From assembly GCF_026625565.1 (NCBI RefSeq), contig NZ_CP112998.1, positions 6,918,501-6,982,500 of the forward strand: a DNA stretch of 64,000 nt, written 5' to 3'. Source of the DNA: Dyadobacter pollutisoli (GTDB lineage Bacteria > Bacteroidota > Bacteroidia > Cytophagales > Spirosomataceae). A program made the position numbers and the translations under genes. Positions 34,303-43,562 of the stretch are shown here, one piece after another; the first letter of the stretch is position 1; each line of letters starts with the position of its first letter. The notes beneath the pieces are model-generated. The model had not been told where the DNA came from, did not search any database, and was given only the letters and a program-made list of their open reading frames with translations.

Positions 34303-37200
34303 TCAGATGTCCATCATAAACTGTACCAGATTCGCTTCGGCGTCCAGATCCAGTTTTTTTCTGAGGCGATAGCGCTTAATTTCCACACCGCGGATAGAAA
34401 TACCCAGTACCGGAGCCATTTCTTTGGTAGAAAGATTCATCCGGAGGCAAGCCGCAAGCCGCAGCTCCGACGGAGAAATGGAAGGGGAGATTTGTCTTAG
34501 TCTTTTGAAAAATTGCTCATGTACTTCATCGAAATTTTGCTCGAAAAGTATCCAGTCGTCTTTGCCTGCTACATTGCGTTCGATACTGTGAAGTAATTTC
34601 TGGTAATGAATGTGAGGGAGCTGCTGGCCCATTTCAGCCTTTACCTGTTTAAGTTCGTCCCGTATCTCTTCCAGAATTTCGTTTTTGCGGACCACATTGA
34701 TCGCTACATTGCTGAGCTGCTGACTTTTATTCTGAATTTCGCTCTGCAGCTTTTCATTCTGGATCCGCATGATCTGCCGCTCGCTGGAAAGGCGCTGCTG
34801 GCGTAGCGTTTCTTCCTGCTCCTCGATCAGTTTTCTACGGTGGCGTGCGAGTCTTTTTTCCTGGAATACAAGCAAAGCTGTAAATGCCAGTGCGCCGAGA
34901 ATGGTGAAGAGGATCCGGGCAAAAAGCGTCTCCCGCCAGTACGGTTTTACGCTGAACCGGTAGGAAGTTACAGAGTCATTCAGACTGCTTTTGATCTCAA
35001 ATGTGTAGTCTGTGGATTCCAGGTTGGTAAATTCCACGAAGTTTTGACCCGTCCATTCAGACCATTGATCATTAAGCCCCCGCAAACGGTATTTATACTG
35101 AATATTTTGCCCGTACACAGGCATAGCGTACATAATACGTAGTGAGCGCACGTCCGATGGGAGTGTAGGATTTCCGGAAACGCTGAATGTTTCGGCCAGG
35201 TTTCTGAGGTTAGCCACTTTTCGGATAGCAAGCACGGAAAGTGGCTCATTGTTTTTTTCACCCGTTGTTCTGTTGTACAATGCATAGCCATTGTCGAGAC
35301 AAAAAAAGTAATAGTCCTTTGAGATCGGTATCACTGTTTCGCTGTTCCTGACCAATGTAAGATCCAGGTTTCGGATTGCCTTGCCGGGCGAATAATAGGT
35401 GACGCGGTTCATAAAAACTTTAAACCAATCGTTATTAATGCCGGTAATCACTTTGAATGGCTCTTCTTCCGGCAAGAAATCGGCACTGGGTTCAAGTCTG
35501 TTATTCTGGTCCGGTTCCAGAAAAGCATTACCTGAATGAATGTGAACACGGTTTTTCCATTTAACGATCTTCACCGAAAATTCACTGGGCATATCCTTCG
35601 GTGCTTTGAACTCCTTCCATTGCAATGCAGAATCGAGAGTAGGGGTAAGCTTGGTTTGAAAAAGGCCTTTGTAGGCATGCCCCAGCCATAAGTTCCCTTT
35701 GTCGTCCCGGACAATCTGGCGGATCGGAATAGGTTGCGCGCCTTTAACAGGGTAAGCATACGTCCAGAAATTCTTGCTGTCTTTTTTATACACATGCAAA
35801 CCAACATACGCACCCTGCAGCAGCAGCGTGTCTGTACCGCTGCGCAAGGGGAGGAGCACCCACCCACCATTAATGTCTGAGATTTTTTTAATTCCGTTTT
35901 CTTCAATCCTATAAGTGGCGTCATTGTGGCCGCATAGCAGCTGATCGTTAAATACTTTCAGAGTCCAGGTTTGCCCTTCCAGACCTGGTACCGGTCGAAA
36001 TGGCTCCGGAGAAAGCCATTTTTTTACAAATACACCTTTATTGGACCCTACATACAGCTTGCCTCGCCAAATGGCCGCAGCATAAGTCGAACCGAGCGGA
36101 TTATCATTCGCCTGGTAGGAAATGACCGGGGAGGACATTTTGACCATATCGATGCCCTGGTCAAGCCCAATCCAGAGCTGCTTTCTGCTGTCTTCTGTCA
36201 GGGAGAGTACGGTGTTGTTCTGCAGTCCCGTCTCTTTGTTGAACTGGTATTTAAGTGTCCCTGCTTTTGAAACCACGTAGACTCCTTTTTGAATGGTCCC
36301 GAAAACAAGACTGCTGTCCTGAGTGAGAATCAGTGCGCGGTTGATAATGTTGGTTTTCAGCTCTTCCGAAATGCCGATATTCCAGGGTGTGAGCACGCCG
36401 TTCTCCCAAATGAAAAGGCCATGCTTGGTAGTTGTAATTAAAATGCGGTTGCGGGAAAACGGCAGAATGGACGAGACGATAGCCGGAGCAAGCGATTCTG
36501 TTCCGGGCAATGGCTGGAATTTCCCGGCTTTCATTTCATACAATCCCTTCCCGATCACTTGAACCAGTAGTCTGTTCCGAACGAGGCGGAGAAACATGAA
36601 GTTCCCGCTTACCTTCATTTCAATCAACGACTGACCGTCGTACCGGTATATTTTGGAGAATGACTGGAAATAGATGTATTGCGGCGTTTTCAGGATATGC
36701 CAGATTTCCTCGGTTTTGAGGCTGGCGAAGTTTGCTTTCTTGCTTAATGAATAGTATTTCAGCTGCCCGTCCCGCTCTTTTTTCCAGTACCCGAATTCAG
36801 AAAAGCCTCCGACATAAACACGTTGTTCCTTGCTGGCTGGCCTGCTACCTGCTTTTCCCGATACAGCCGGAATCTCGGTGTCATCACACAAAACGGTCCG
36901 TACTATTTGTCTGTCAGGCAATGGATAGAGCTTCCACGAGGCACCGTCAAATTCCAGTAACCCGTCCGAATTGGCGGAATAAACGATCTGGTCTGAGCCC
37001 TGGTCGATTGCCCAATTCTGGTTGTGCGCCTTGTAAATTGAGGATGGATAATTGATCAGCGGCGGTGTCTCCTGAGCAAAAGAAGTTGAGATAAAAGTGA
37101 CAAAAAGCAGTATAGCAGCGTACAAGTCCGCCTTATATTTGTGCGTCGGGTATGTGAAAAATCTAAATGTGGACCGTTTTGCTACCTGGTCAAAAATCAT
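34303..37200 (-). CDS. SusR-like membrane sensor and LuxR-type transcription regulator
   Basis: 965 codons. An N-terminal membrane segment or signal (about residues 28-43) precedes a periplasmic beta-propeller of two-component-regulator repeats (NTVLSLTEDSRKQLWIGLDQ; IVRDDKGNLWLGHAYKGLFQ) and a Y_Y_Y domain (IQYKYRLRGLNDQWSEWTGQ). A transmembrane helix lies at about 757-780, a basic coiled coil at 781-865 and a LuxR-type helix-turn-helix at about 905-960 (SPSELRLAACLRMNLSTKEM, then LGISIRGVEIKRYRLRKKL). There is no histidine kinase or receiver domain, so it should bind DNA from the membrane, as SusR does for the starch locus. It is codirectional with and upstream of susC, which has its own promoter. 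Confidence 0.87.
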   Translation of the reverse strand: MIFDQVAKRSTFRFFTYPTHKYKADLYAAILLFVTFISTSFAQETPPLINYPSSIYKAHNQNWAIDQGSDQIVYSANSDGLLEFDGASWKLYPLPDRQIVRTVLCDDTEIPAVSGKAGSRPASKEQRVYVGGFSEFGYWKKERDGQLKYYSLSKKANFASLKTEEIWHILKTPQYIYFQSFSKIYRYDGQSLIEMKVSGNFMFLRLVRNRLLVQVIGKGLYEMKAGKFQPLPGTESLAPAIVSSILPFSRNRILITTTKHGLFIWENGVLTPWNIGISEELKTNIINRALILTQDSSLVFGTIQKGVYVVSKAGTLKYQFNKETGLQNNTVLSLTEDSRKQLWIGLDQGIDMVKMSSPVISYQANDNPLGSTYAAAIWRGKLYVGSNKGVFVKKWLSPEPFRPVPGLEGQTWTLKVFNDQLLCGHNDATYRIEENGIKKISDINGGWVLLPLRSGTDTLLLQGAYVGLHVYKKDSKNFWTYAYPVKGAQPIPIRQIVRDDKGNLWLGHAYKGLFQTKLTPTLDSALQWKEFKAPKDMPSEFSVKIVKWKNRVHIHSGNAFLEPDQNNRLEPSADFLPEEEPFKVITGINNDWFKVFMNRVTYYSPGKAIRNLDLTLVRNSETVIPISKDYYFFCLDNGYALYNRTTGEKNNEPLSVLAIRKVANLRNLAETFSVSGNPTLPSDVRSLRIMYAMPVYGQNIQYKYRLRGLNDQWSEWTGQNFVEFTNLESTDYTFEIKSSLNDSVTSYRFSVKPYWRETLFARILFTILGALAFTALLVFQEKRLARHRRKLIEEQEETLRQQRLSSERQIMRIQNEKLQSEIQNKSQQLSNVAINVVRKNEILEEIRDELKQVKAEMGQQLPHIHYQKLLHSIERNVAGKDDWILFEQNFDEVHEQFFKRLRQISPSISPSELRLAACLRMNLSTKEMAPVLGISIRGVEIKRYRLRKKLDLDAEANLVQFMMDI

Positions 37201-37282
37201 TTTAACAGTCTTTTAGTATCGTTTTAACTCTCATTAAAGGGTTTAATGCGCTATTCGTCTTTGATAATACTTACGTCGGTAA

Positions 37283-38659
37283 ATGAAAAAAGTACTTTCC
37301 GTAATCCTATTTAGCTCGTCTATGGCCATAGCGCAGGTTAAGCCGTCAGATGACAATACCAAGAGCGATATTCGGTACAATCTTAACGAATCCGGTTCAC
37401 ATTATGTAAAAGTTACGTTTACGAATCAGGCCTGGTTTCGCTTCAATGATAATAACCCGGGGACCACAGTTTTGAGTGATCCCAAGTCTAGTACATTTGA
37501 CATTGGTCTGCGCCGGACACGTATTCAGCTATTTGGACAGATTACCGACCGTATTTTTTTCTACACCCAATACGGGATGAACAATTTCAATAAAACGAGT
37601 GCTTTTCCATCTTACAATACAACAGGCACACCCAGCCAGAGAAAAGTCGCTGCGTTTTTTCATGACGCAGTAGGCGAATATGAAGTTCAGCGTAAAGGAA
37701 CCAATTTCATTCGTTTTGGTGGCGGATTAACGATCGTGAACGGTCTTTCCCGTTTTTCACAACCTAGTATCGGAACCATTATGACCATGGATGTACCCGT
37801 ATTTGCACAGGCAACGGTGGACCAGACCGACCAATTTTCAAGAAAGCTCAGCGTTTATAGCAGGGGACAAATCGGCAAATTCAACTACCGTGTTGGGCTT
37901 GCCGACCCATTCCCTATCGAGACCAATGGGGCCACTCCGCCGACGCTCAATCAGAATTCAGTGTTTTCGCAACGTAAAAATCATAAGCAGTTCGAGGCAT
38001 TGTTCATTTACAACATTTTTGACACGGAAGACAACACCACACCTGGTTATATGACAGGTACTTACCTTGGAAAACGGAAGGTGCTGAACATTGAGGCGGG
38101 TATTATTTCTCAAAAGAATGCTACGTGGCGAAAGGAAGCTGTTGATACACTTTACGGCAATATGACACTTTGGTCAGTCGCGGCTTACATGGATATGCCC
38201 GTAAACAAAGTGAAGGGAACTGCTGTATCAGCATATCTGGGCTATTTTGACACCAATTATGGAAAAGGGTACCTGCGTTACAATGGTATCATGAACCCGG
38301 CAACAGGTACTTCGCAGCCAATCGCCGGCGTGAGCAGAACGCAGGGTAATGCGTACCCGATGTTCGGAACCGGTAGTGTGGTATATGCGCAGGCAGGCTA
38401 TAAGCTGAAAGACGGTTTGCTGGGAAGCCAGGGCACATTAATGCCATATGCGTCATTGCAACATGCGGATTACGAAAGATTGCGGGACGGAATGAATGTT
38501 TTCAATCTTGGGGTGAACTGGCTGATTAAAGGCAACAATGGAAAAATGACATTGAACTACGAAAACAGGCCGGTATACCGTAACAGTACAGTTGCAAACG
38601 AGCTGGACAAATACGCAAGAAGAGGCTCCTGGACGCTGCAATACCAGATTTCTATTTGA
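37283..38659 (+). CDS. Outer-membrane porin, phosphate-selective porin-like
   Basis: 458 codons. Signal peptide MKKVLSVILFSSSMAIAQ, then a beta-strand-rich protein with alternating hydrophobic residues and aromatic girdles (GLRRTRIQLFGQITDRIFFY; FIRFGGGLTIVNGLSRFSQP) ending in a typical barrel terminus, SWTLQYQISI. It resembles the porin O/P-like family common in Bacteroidota, used for anions or small solutes; ligand unknown. It is divergent from the SusR-like gene and ends at a double-palindrome hairpin facing the second TonB receptor. Confidence 0.82.
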   Translation: MKKVLSVILFSSSMAIAQVKPSDDNTKSDIRYNLNESGSHYVKVTFTNQAWFRFNDNNPGTTVLSDPKSSTFDIGLRRTRIQLFGQITDRIFFYTQYGMNNFNKTSAFPSYNTTGTPSQRKVAAFFHDAVGEYEVQRKGTNFIRFGGGLTIVNGLSRFSQPSIGTIMTMDVPVFAQATVDQTDQFSRKLSVYSRGQIGKFNYRVGLADPFPIETNGATPPTLNQNSVFSQRKNHKQFEALFIYNIFDTEDNTTPGYMTGTYLGKRKVLNIEAGIISQKNATWRKEAVDTLYGNMTLWSVAAYMDMPVNKVKGTAVSAYLGYFDTNYGKGYLRYNGIMNPATGTSQPIAGVSRTQGNAYPMFGTGSVVYAQAGYKLKDGLLGSQGTLMPYASLQHADYERLRDGMNVFNLGVNWLIKGNNGKMTLNYENRPVYRNSTVANELDKYARRGSWTLQYQISI

Positions 38660-38670
38660 TGTCGAAGTGC

Positions 38671-38721
38671 AAAGACTTGGCAAGTCTGGGCGACCCCGTC
38701 TCCAAGACTTACCAAGTCTTT
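38671..38721. terminator. Double-palindrome hairpin between convergent porin and receptor genes
   Basis: AAAGACTTGGCAAGTCT (38671-38687) pairs with AGACTTACCAAGTCTTT (38705-38721) at 16 of 17 bases. Each arm is also its own palindrome, AGACTT-N3-AAGTCT. The loop holds GGCGAC and GTCTCC, which extend the stem. It probably ends transcription from both sides, though T-runs are only three bases. Confidence 0.65.
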
Positions 38722-38726
38722 CATAA

Positions 38727-41519
38727 TCAAAAGTTGAAATTCACCCTCGCAAAAATGTATCGTCCGTTCACGCCCATTTGCTGCACGCGGCGGGAATATA
38801 CAAATCGTCCCAAACTGAAATTCCCTGAATGTGTATGCCTGTCCTGGTACACATCAAACAAATTATTAGCTCCAATCGAAAGATTGATTCCTTTCACCAG
38901 ATCATAATTTAATGCGATATCGGTGACGATTTTTGCGCCAAATGTCTGGTCTAACGTCTCTTTTTGTCCGGTTAATGTATTCACAGGCCATGACTCAGGT
39001 TTGGTAGGATCGATGGTCGGGTCCCAATAACTTACTTCCCCGAAGCGTACTGCACGCAGCATGACACCAAATTTTCCAACTTTATAATTGATTGTCAGAC
39101 TTTGCTTGTTTTTGGGGCTTGCTATTTCAAACCGGCTCATGTCTTCGCGATTGAAATAAGTATTAACCTGGTTGGTCTGCACCAATATGTCCGACGCGTG
39201 AATGATCGGCTTGCCGCTGGCGTCTTTTTTCACTTTGTTCTGGATAAAGGTCCCGGCCAAAACAGCTCTTATGGATTGATTGCCGGCGAATCTGGTATTA
39301 TATGACAAAACGCTTTCAATTCCCCGGGAGCGGGTATCCACAGCATTTGAAAAGAAATTGGCGGTAGTTGCATTGGCTGCGGCGAGCTGTGCTTTTAGCG
39401 CTGCATTACCACCATCATTAAAGTTGTTAGTCAATACGATGCGGTCATCAATGTCAATCTGGTAAGCGTCGACCGTCAGTTCGAAAGCATTGTTGATCTG
39501 AATGGTAGTTCCGACGGTGAAGCTTTGCGAGGTTTCCTGTTTCAGTTTGGGAATACCAAGAATTTCGGCCGGTTTACTATCGTTGGTAAATGTCCCGCTT
39601 TCCTGCGCCACCTGCTGGCCGTTTTGGGTTACGAACAATGTGTTGGTTTTGGCATAGTAACGTTGCTGCAATGACGGCGCCCGAAACCCGCTGCTGGCCG
39701 ATGCTCTCAGGGCGATACCGTCTGTGATCTTGTAACGCGTTGCGACTTTGTAGTTCAATGTGTTCCCAAAATCCGAGTAGTTCTCAAAACGTAGCGCGGC
39801 GCTCAGTACCCAGGCTTTGGTAATATCCTGTTCGAGATCAAGGTAGCCTGCGACGCTGTGACGGGAATGCGACCCTGCATTTTGAGGGAAGAATCCTGAA
39901 AATACCTGCGCACCTGCTGCTACTCCCGCTGCTACATCATAATTTTTGTAGGACGACTCTTCGCCGGCTGTAATCGTGTACTTGTCGGTACGTTGTTCAG
40001 CGCCCAGCGCGACATTGAGTCCGTATAGCACATCAAACTTTCTTCCCAGATCGAGATTGATCGTATTTTGGGAAAACCCATTTCCACCTGCATTAAATTC
40101 TCTTTGAATGTTCATTGCTGTGTTTACCTGCGTGTAATTCACAGAATTGGATATGGCGTAATCAAAATCATTTTTGCCAAACGTATTGCTCAGGTCAAAT
40201 TTCCATTCGCCCAGTTTACCGCGAAAGCCCGCCGCCGCCGAAATGTCGGTCACGTCGCTGTTAATTTCAGGTAGAAAGCCATTTGGATAAATCGCAAGCA
40301 CATTGGTTCTTACTACCGCCGGAATACCATTGGGATAGCGATAAAAACCAGCGGCATTTCCTTTCTTATGGTTATAGCCTCCGAAAGCATAGAAATCGAC
40401 ATGGGTACTAAGCGGAATACTCGCGTTCAAAACGACGCCACCACCCTTGACCTTTGAATTTCCAATTCGCATGTCAAAGTCATTACGGGTCAGCCCTTTG
40501 GTATTCAAGAGCTCATCATCCACAATTTTACCTCCCACTGCGGGGTAAATTTGCCCGGTATAAGTTCCGGTCCTGTTGGTCGCTTCGCGGTTTACATATT
40601 CGCCGGTAATATTCACAAAGCCTTTCTCGCCGATTTTGAAACCGTAATTCAAGCCCACCTGAGCTGTACCACCGTCCGAAATGTTAACGGACGCGTCCTT
40701 GCCGCTGTTGAGGACATAGTTTTTGTCATAGCTCGTTACGTTTTGCCCGTAGGAGACATTGCCGCTCAGGCCGGTGCGGGTTTTGAGAATAATATTGATC
40801 ACACCCGCAATCGCGTCGGAACCGTACTGGGCTGCAGCGCCGTCGCGAAGGATCTCGATTTTATCCACCGCAGTAGCCGGAATAGCATTCAAATCCGTTC
40901 CGACTGTGCCGCGGTTCACGGTTCCATTCACGTTGACGAGCGAAGACTGGTGCCTTCTTTTGCCATTTACCAAGACCAGCACCTGATCGGGGCCCAACCC
41001 TCTGAGCTGTGCCGGGTCAATGTGGTCGGAACCATCGGAAATGGTTTGCCGAGACGACTGGAAGGACGGCGCGATGTAAGTCAGTATCTGGTTGATATCC
41101 ACCTGGCCGACATTATTGGTGATCTGGGAAACCGGAATAATGTCGACGGGGACAGGCGAATCAATGCGGGATCGGCCGCCGCTTCGGGAGCCGGTGACCA
41201 CAATTTCGCTCAGTACTTCCGACGACTCGGCCATCGATACATTCAATGTTGTGGTTGCTCCTGCTGTCACCACGGCCGGGATGATCTGAGGCGTATAGCC
41301 GATGAAAGAGACTACGATGTTGTACGAGCCTTCGCTAATGTTAATCGTGAAATTGCCGTCTGCATCTGTAACTGTTCCGTTGTTGGTTGATTGTACGAGG
41401 ATCGAAACTCCTGGTAGCGCCGAGCCATTTTTTTCGTCTGTGATCTTGCCTTTAATACCTTGTGCAAATGAAGTGAGCGGGCCCAGAATGGCCAGAAGTA
41501 GAATTAAAAGATTTTTCAT
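38727..41519 (-). CDS. TonB-dependent outer-membrane receptor
   Basis: 930 codons. Signal peptide (MKNLLILLLAILGPLTSFAQ), carboxypeptidase-like domain (GIKGKITDEKNGSALPGVSI), plug (LSEIVVTGSRSGGRSRIDSP; EILRDGAAAQYGSDAIAGVI) and a barrel ending YIFARVNFNF. It lacks the SusC signature and has no SusD neighbour, so it is an ordinary TonB receptor for siderophore, vitamin, nucleotide or carbohydrate; receptors with this plug pattern are frequent in Bacteroidota and Xanthomonads. It stands alone: hairpin downstream, terminator-flanked mdh upstream. Confidence 0.92.
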   Translation of the reverse strand: MKNLLILLLAILGPLTSFAQGIKGKITDEKNGSALPGVSILVQSTNNGTVTDADGNFTINISEGSYNIVVSFIGYTPQIIPAVVTAGATTTLNVSMAESSEVLSEIVVTGSRSGGRSRIDSPVPVDIIPVSQITNNVGQVDINQILTYIAPSFQSSRQTISDGSDHIDPAQLRGLGPDQVLVLVNGKRRHQSSLVNVNGTVNRGTVGTDLNAIPATAVDKIEILRDGAAAQYGSDAIAGVINIILKTRTGLSGNVSYGQNVTSYDKNYVLNSGKDASVNISDGGTAQVGLNYGFKIGEKGFVNITGEYVNREATNRTGTYTGQIYPAVGGKIVDDELLNTKGLTRNDFDMRIGNSKVKGGGVVLNASIPLSTHVDFYAFGGYNHKKGNAAGFYRYPNGIPAVVRTNVLAIYPNGFLPEINSDVTDISAAAGFRGKLGEWKFDLSNTFGKNDFDYAISNSVNYTQVNTAMNIQREFNAGGNGFSQNTINLDLGRKFDVLYGLNVALGAEQRTDKYTITAGEESSYKNYDVAAGVAAGAQVFSGFFPQNAGSHSRHSVAGYLDLEQDITKAWVLSAALRFENYSDFGNTLNYKVATRYKITDGIALRASASSGFRAPSLQQRYYAKTNTLFVTQNGQQVAQESGTFTNDSKPAEILGIPKLKQETSQSFTVGTTIQINNAFELTVDAYQIDIDDRIVLTNNFNDGGNAALKAQLAAANATTANFFSNAVDTRSRGIESVLSYNTRFAGNQSIRAVLAGTFIQNKVKKDASGKPIIHASDILVQTNQVNTYFNREDMSRFEIASPKNKQSLTINYKVGKFGVMLRAVRFGEVSYWDPTIDPTKPESWPVNTLTGQKETLDQTFGAKIVTDIALNYDLVKGINLSIGANNLFDVYQDRHTHSGNFSLGRFVYSRRVQQMGVNGRYIFARVNFNF

Positions 41520-41637
41520 AAATGTGCATGTTTTAATGGATAGTTGATGAAAATGATACTTTATTGTTTTTTTATTGAATTATTAGCTAACAATTTAACC
41601 CAAATCAGAGGTAAAACCAAATACCGGTATAAAACAA

Positions 41638-41666
41638 AGGCCGGCCCGGAATATCCGGACCGGCCT
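41638..41666. terminator. Terminator after mdh
   Basis: AGGCCGG (41638-41644) pairs with CCGGCCT (41660-41666); one mismatch, then CCGGA pairs with TCCGG around a three-base loop. On the minus strand it starts 25 bases after the mdh stop and is followed by TTTGTTTTAT. Confidence 0.8.
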
Positions 41667-41690
41667 GTATGTTAGTTAATTTATATGGTC

Positions 41691-42617
41691 TTACAAACTC
41701 AAAGCACCGTTCATAGAGCGAACGGCTTCCGCTGATTTTTCAAACGCCGCTTTTTCTGCATCGCTCAGACGCAGGTTAACGATTTTTTCCCAGCCGCTTC
41801 TTCCCAGTACTACCGGAACGCCCATGCAAATGTCCTTCTGGCCGTACTCACCATTGAGGTAAACGCTGCAAGGGACGATGCGTTTCTGGTTACGGACAAT
41901 ACTTTCAACCAATAATAAGGTAGCAGCTCCCGGCGCATACCATGCCGATGTACCGATCAGTTTCGTCAATGTAGCACCGCCTACCATTGTATCTGCAGCT
42001 ACTTTTTCAAGCTGGTCGGAAGAAAGGAAACGGCTAACGGGGATACCATTATACGTAGCCAGTCTGGTAAGTGGGATCATGGTCGTGTCGCCGTGGCCAC
42101 CGATCACCATTCCGTGAATATCGAGGGGTGAAACATCCATTGCCAGTGCCAGGTATGTTTTGAAACGCGCGCTGTCCAATGCACCACCCATTCCGATCAA
42201 TCGTTTCTTAGGGATGCCTGACTCTTTCAGTGCCAGGTAAGTCATGGTGTCCATTGGGTTGGAAACCACGATGATGATCGCTTTGGGAGAGTATTTGAGG
42301 ATATTTTCAGTAACTCCTTTTACAATTCCTGCATTGATTCCAATCAATTCTTCGCGCGTCATACCCGGTTTGCGGGGCAGGCCGGAAGTGATAACCACTA
42401 CATCAGATCCTTTTGTCTTTTCGTAATCATTGGTAGAGCCAACGGGTTTGGTATTGAAGCCAAGCAATGCTGCCGTCTGGTACATGTCCAGCGATTTGCC
42501 TTCGCTCACGCCTTCTTTAATGTCAAGTAATACGACCTCCTCAGCCAGCTCACGACGAATAATATTATCGGCAGTAGTTGCACCAACGGCGCCCGCACCT
42601 ACAACAGTAATCTTCAT
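41691..42617 (-). CDS. mdh: Malate dehydrogenase
   Basis: 308 codons, of the lactate-dehydrogenase-like MDH group. It interconverts malate and oxaloacetate with NAD in the citric acid cycle. The Rossmann motif is VVGAGAVGATTAD, the loop VVITSGLPRKPGMTREELIG carries the substrate arginines (R-K-P-G-M rather than lactate Q), and catalytic H is in VIGGHGDTTMIP. Length is normal. It is monocistronic, with a terminator downstream and a divergent neighbour upstream. Confidence 0.96.
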   Translation of the reverse strand: MKITVVGAGAVGATTADNIIRRELAEEVVLLDIKEGVSEGKSLDMYQTAALLGFNTKPVGSTNDYEKTKGSDVVVITSGLPRKPGMTREELIGINAGIVKGVTENILKYSPKAIIIVVSNPMDTMTYLALKESGIPKKRLIGMGGALDSARFKTYLALAMDVSPLDIHGMVIGGHGDTTMIPLTRLATYNGIPVSRFLSSDQLEKVAADTMVGGATLTKLIGTSAWYAPGAATLLLVESIVRNQKRIVPCSVYLNGEYGQKDICMGVPVVLGRSGWEKIVNLRLSDAEKAAFEKSAEAVRSMNGALSL

Positions 42618-42810
42618 ATAGAAATATGGTTAATTGTATAGAAATTAATGCTTTTTGAATTTTTTCCTAAAAGTAGGATACATAATTTGTTTAAACCAAG
42701 CGGAATGTGATTTTTTGCCGGAAAAGTCGCGGGCGTAATCCAAAATGCAATTTTTTACGTATCTTGATAGTTATATTGGCATTATAAACCACTTTTTCTT
42801 GCTTAGTATA

Positions 42811-43242
42811 ATGAATGATGAGTCCATGATTTCACGAATTTTAAAATCAATTTTTTTTAAGAATGCCGAAGGAAAAGCTGGCCGTTATGCACAAAATTCC
42901 ACACGTTTGTTCGAGCTGGCCAAGGAGGTCGTCGGGAAGCTTCAGAAGGTGGGGTTCAAGGACAACCTGTCCGAGTTTCAGAACGGGGTGCAGCTGCTGA
43001 TCCGGATGGTGAGGGCTTACGCCGCTGGTGAATACAAAGGTTTACCCTGGAAAAGCCTGATCTCGATCATTGCCGTTCTGATCTATTTTGTGTCGCCGAT
43101 TGACCTTATTCCTGACTTTTTGCCGGTTATAGGCATCACGGATGACGTTGCTTTGGTGGTGTGGCTCCTCAAAACATTGAGTGATGATGTGAGGAAATTC
43201 AGTGATTGGGAAAAGAATGAAAAAACGATTAATATAGGATAA
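42811..43242 (+). CDS. YkvA-family (DUF1232) membrane protein
   Basis: 143 codons from ATG 42811; an ATG at 42745 would add 22 hydrophobic residues that are not usual for the family. The DUF1232 core is GEYKGLPWKSLISIIAVLIY and VSPIDLIPDFLPVIGITDDV, where the I-D-L-I-P-D-x-x-P-x-x-G-x-x-D-D signature is complete, with one or two membrane segments. Function is not known. It is divergent from mdh and precedes tatA by 69 bases. Confidence 0.85.
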   Translation: MNDESMISRILKSIFFKNAEGKAGRYAQNSTRLFELAKEVVGKLQKVGFKDNLSEFQNGVQLLIRMVRAYAAGEYKGLPWKSLISIIAVLIYFVSPIDLIPDFLPVIGITDDVALVVWLLKTLSDDVRKFSDWEKNEKTINIG

Positions 43243-43280
43243 AACCCACCATAGTTTTAGTTCTTATAAAAAAGAATAAT

Positions 43281-43288
43281 TATTTTTG
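43281..43288 (+). promoter_or_regulatory. Candidate tatA promoter -7 element
   Basis: TATTTTTG is an exact -7 match, 23 bases before the tatA ATG. The -33 position has no clear TTG. Confidence 0.45.
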
Positions 43289-43311
43289 TAAACATTAAAA
43301 AGAAAACAGAT

Positions 43312-43512
43312 ATGGAATCAGTAACCGTTTTGGCATTTATGGGATTAGGTGGACAGGAGATCTTTTTGGTTGCCTTGTTCGTTTTACTTTTCTTCGGTGC
43401 GAAGAAAATTCCTGAATTGATGCGCGGTTTGGGGCAAGGTATCAATGAATTCAAGAACGCTACCAAAGACGTTAAGGAGAATATTGAGAAAAGCATGGAA
43501 GACCCCAAATAA
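43312..43512 (+). CDS. tatA: Sec-independent protein translocase subunit TatA
   Basis: 66 codons. One membrane helix (EIFLVALFVLLFFGAKKIPE), then the F-G-A-K-K-I-P-E hinge and an amphipathic helix (LMRGLGQGINEFKNATKDVK) are the TatA/TatE pattern. TatA oligomers form the pore for folded proteins with twin-arginine signals. The short charged tail fits TatA, not TatB. No tatC is in the window. The FAD oxidoreductase at 60.2 kb is a possible substrate. gatA follows 50 bases later. Confidence 0.93.
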   Translation: MESVTVLAFMGLGGQEIFLVALFVLLFFGAKKIPELMRGLGQGINEFKNATKDVKENIEKSMEDPK

Positions 43513-43562
43513 CGCTTCCATTCTTATACGAGGTACAACCAGAGCCTTTAAGCATCCACTTA

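Noticed and set aside
40551..41390. 279-codon plus-strand frame opposite the TonB receptor gene
   Set aside because: Antisense shadow of a well-supported gene; no recognisable protein features.
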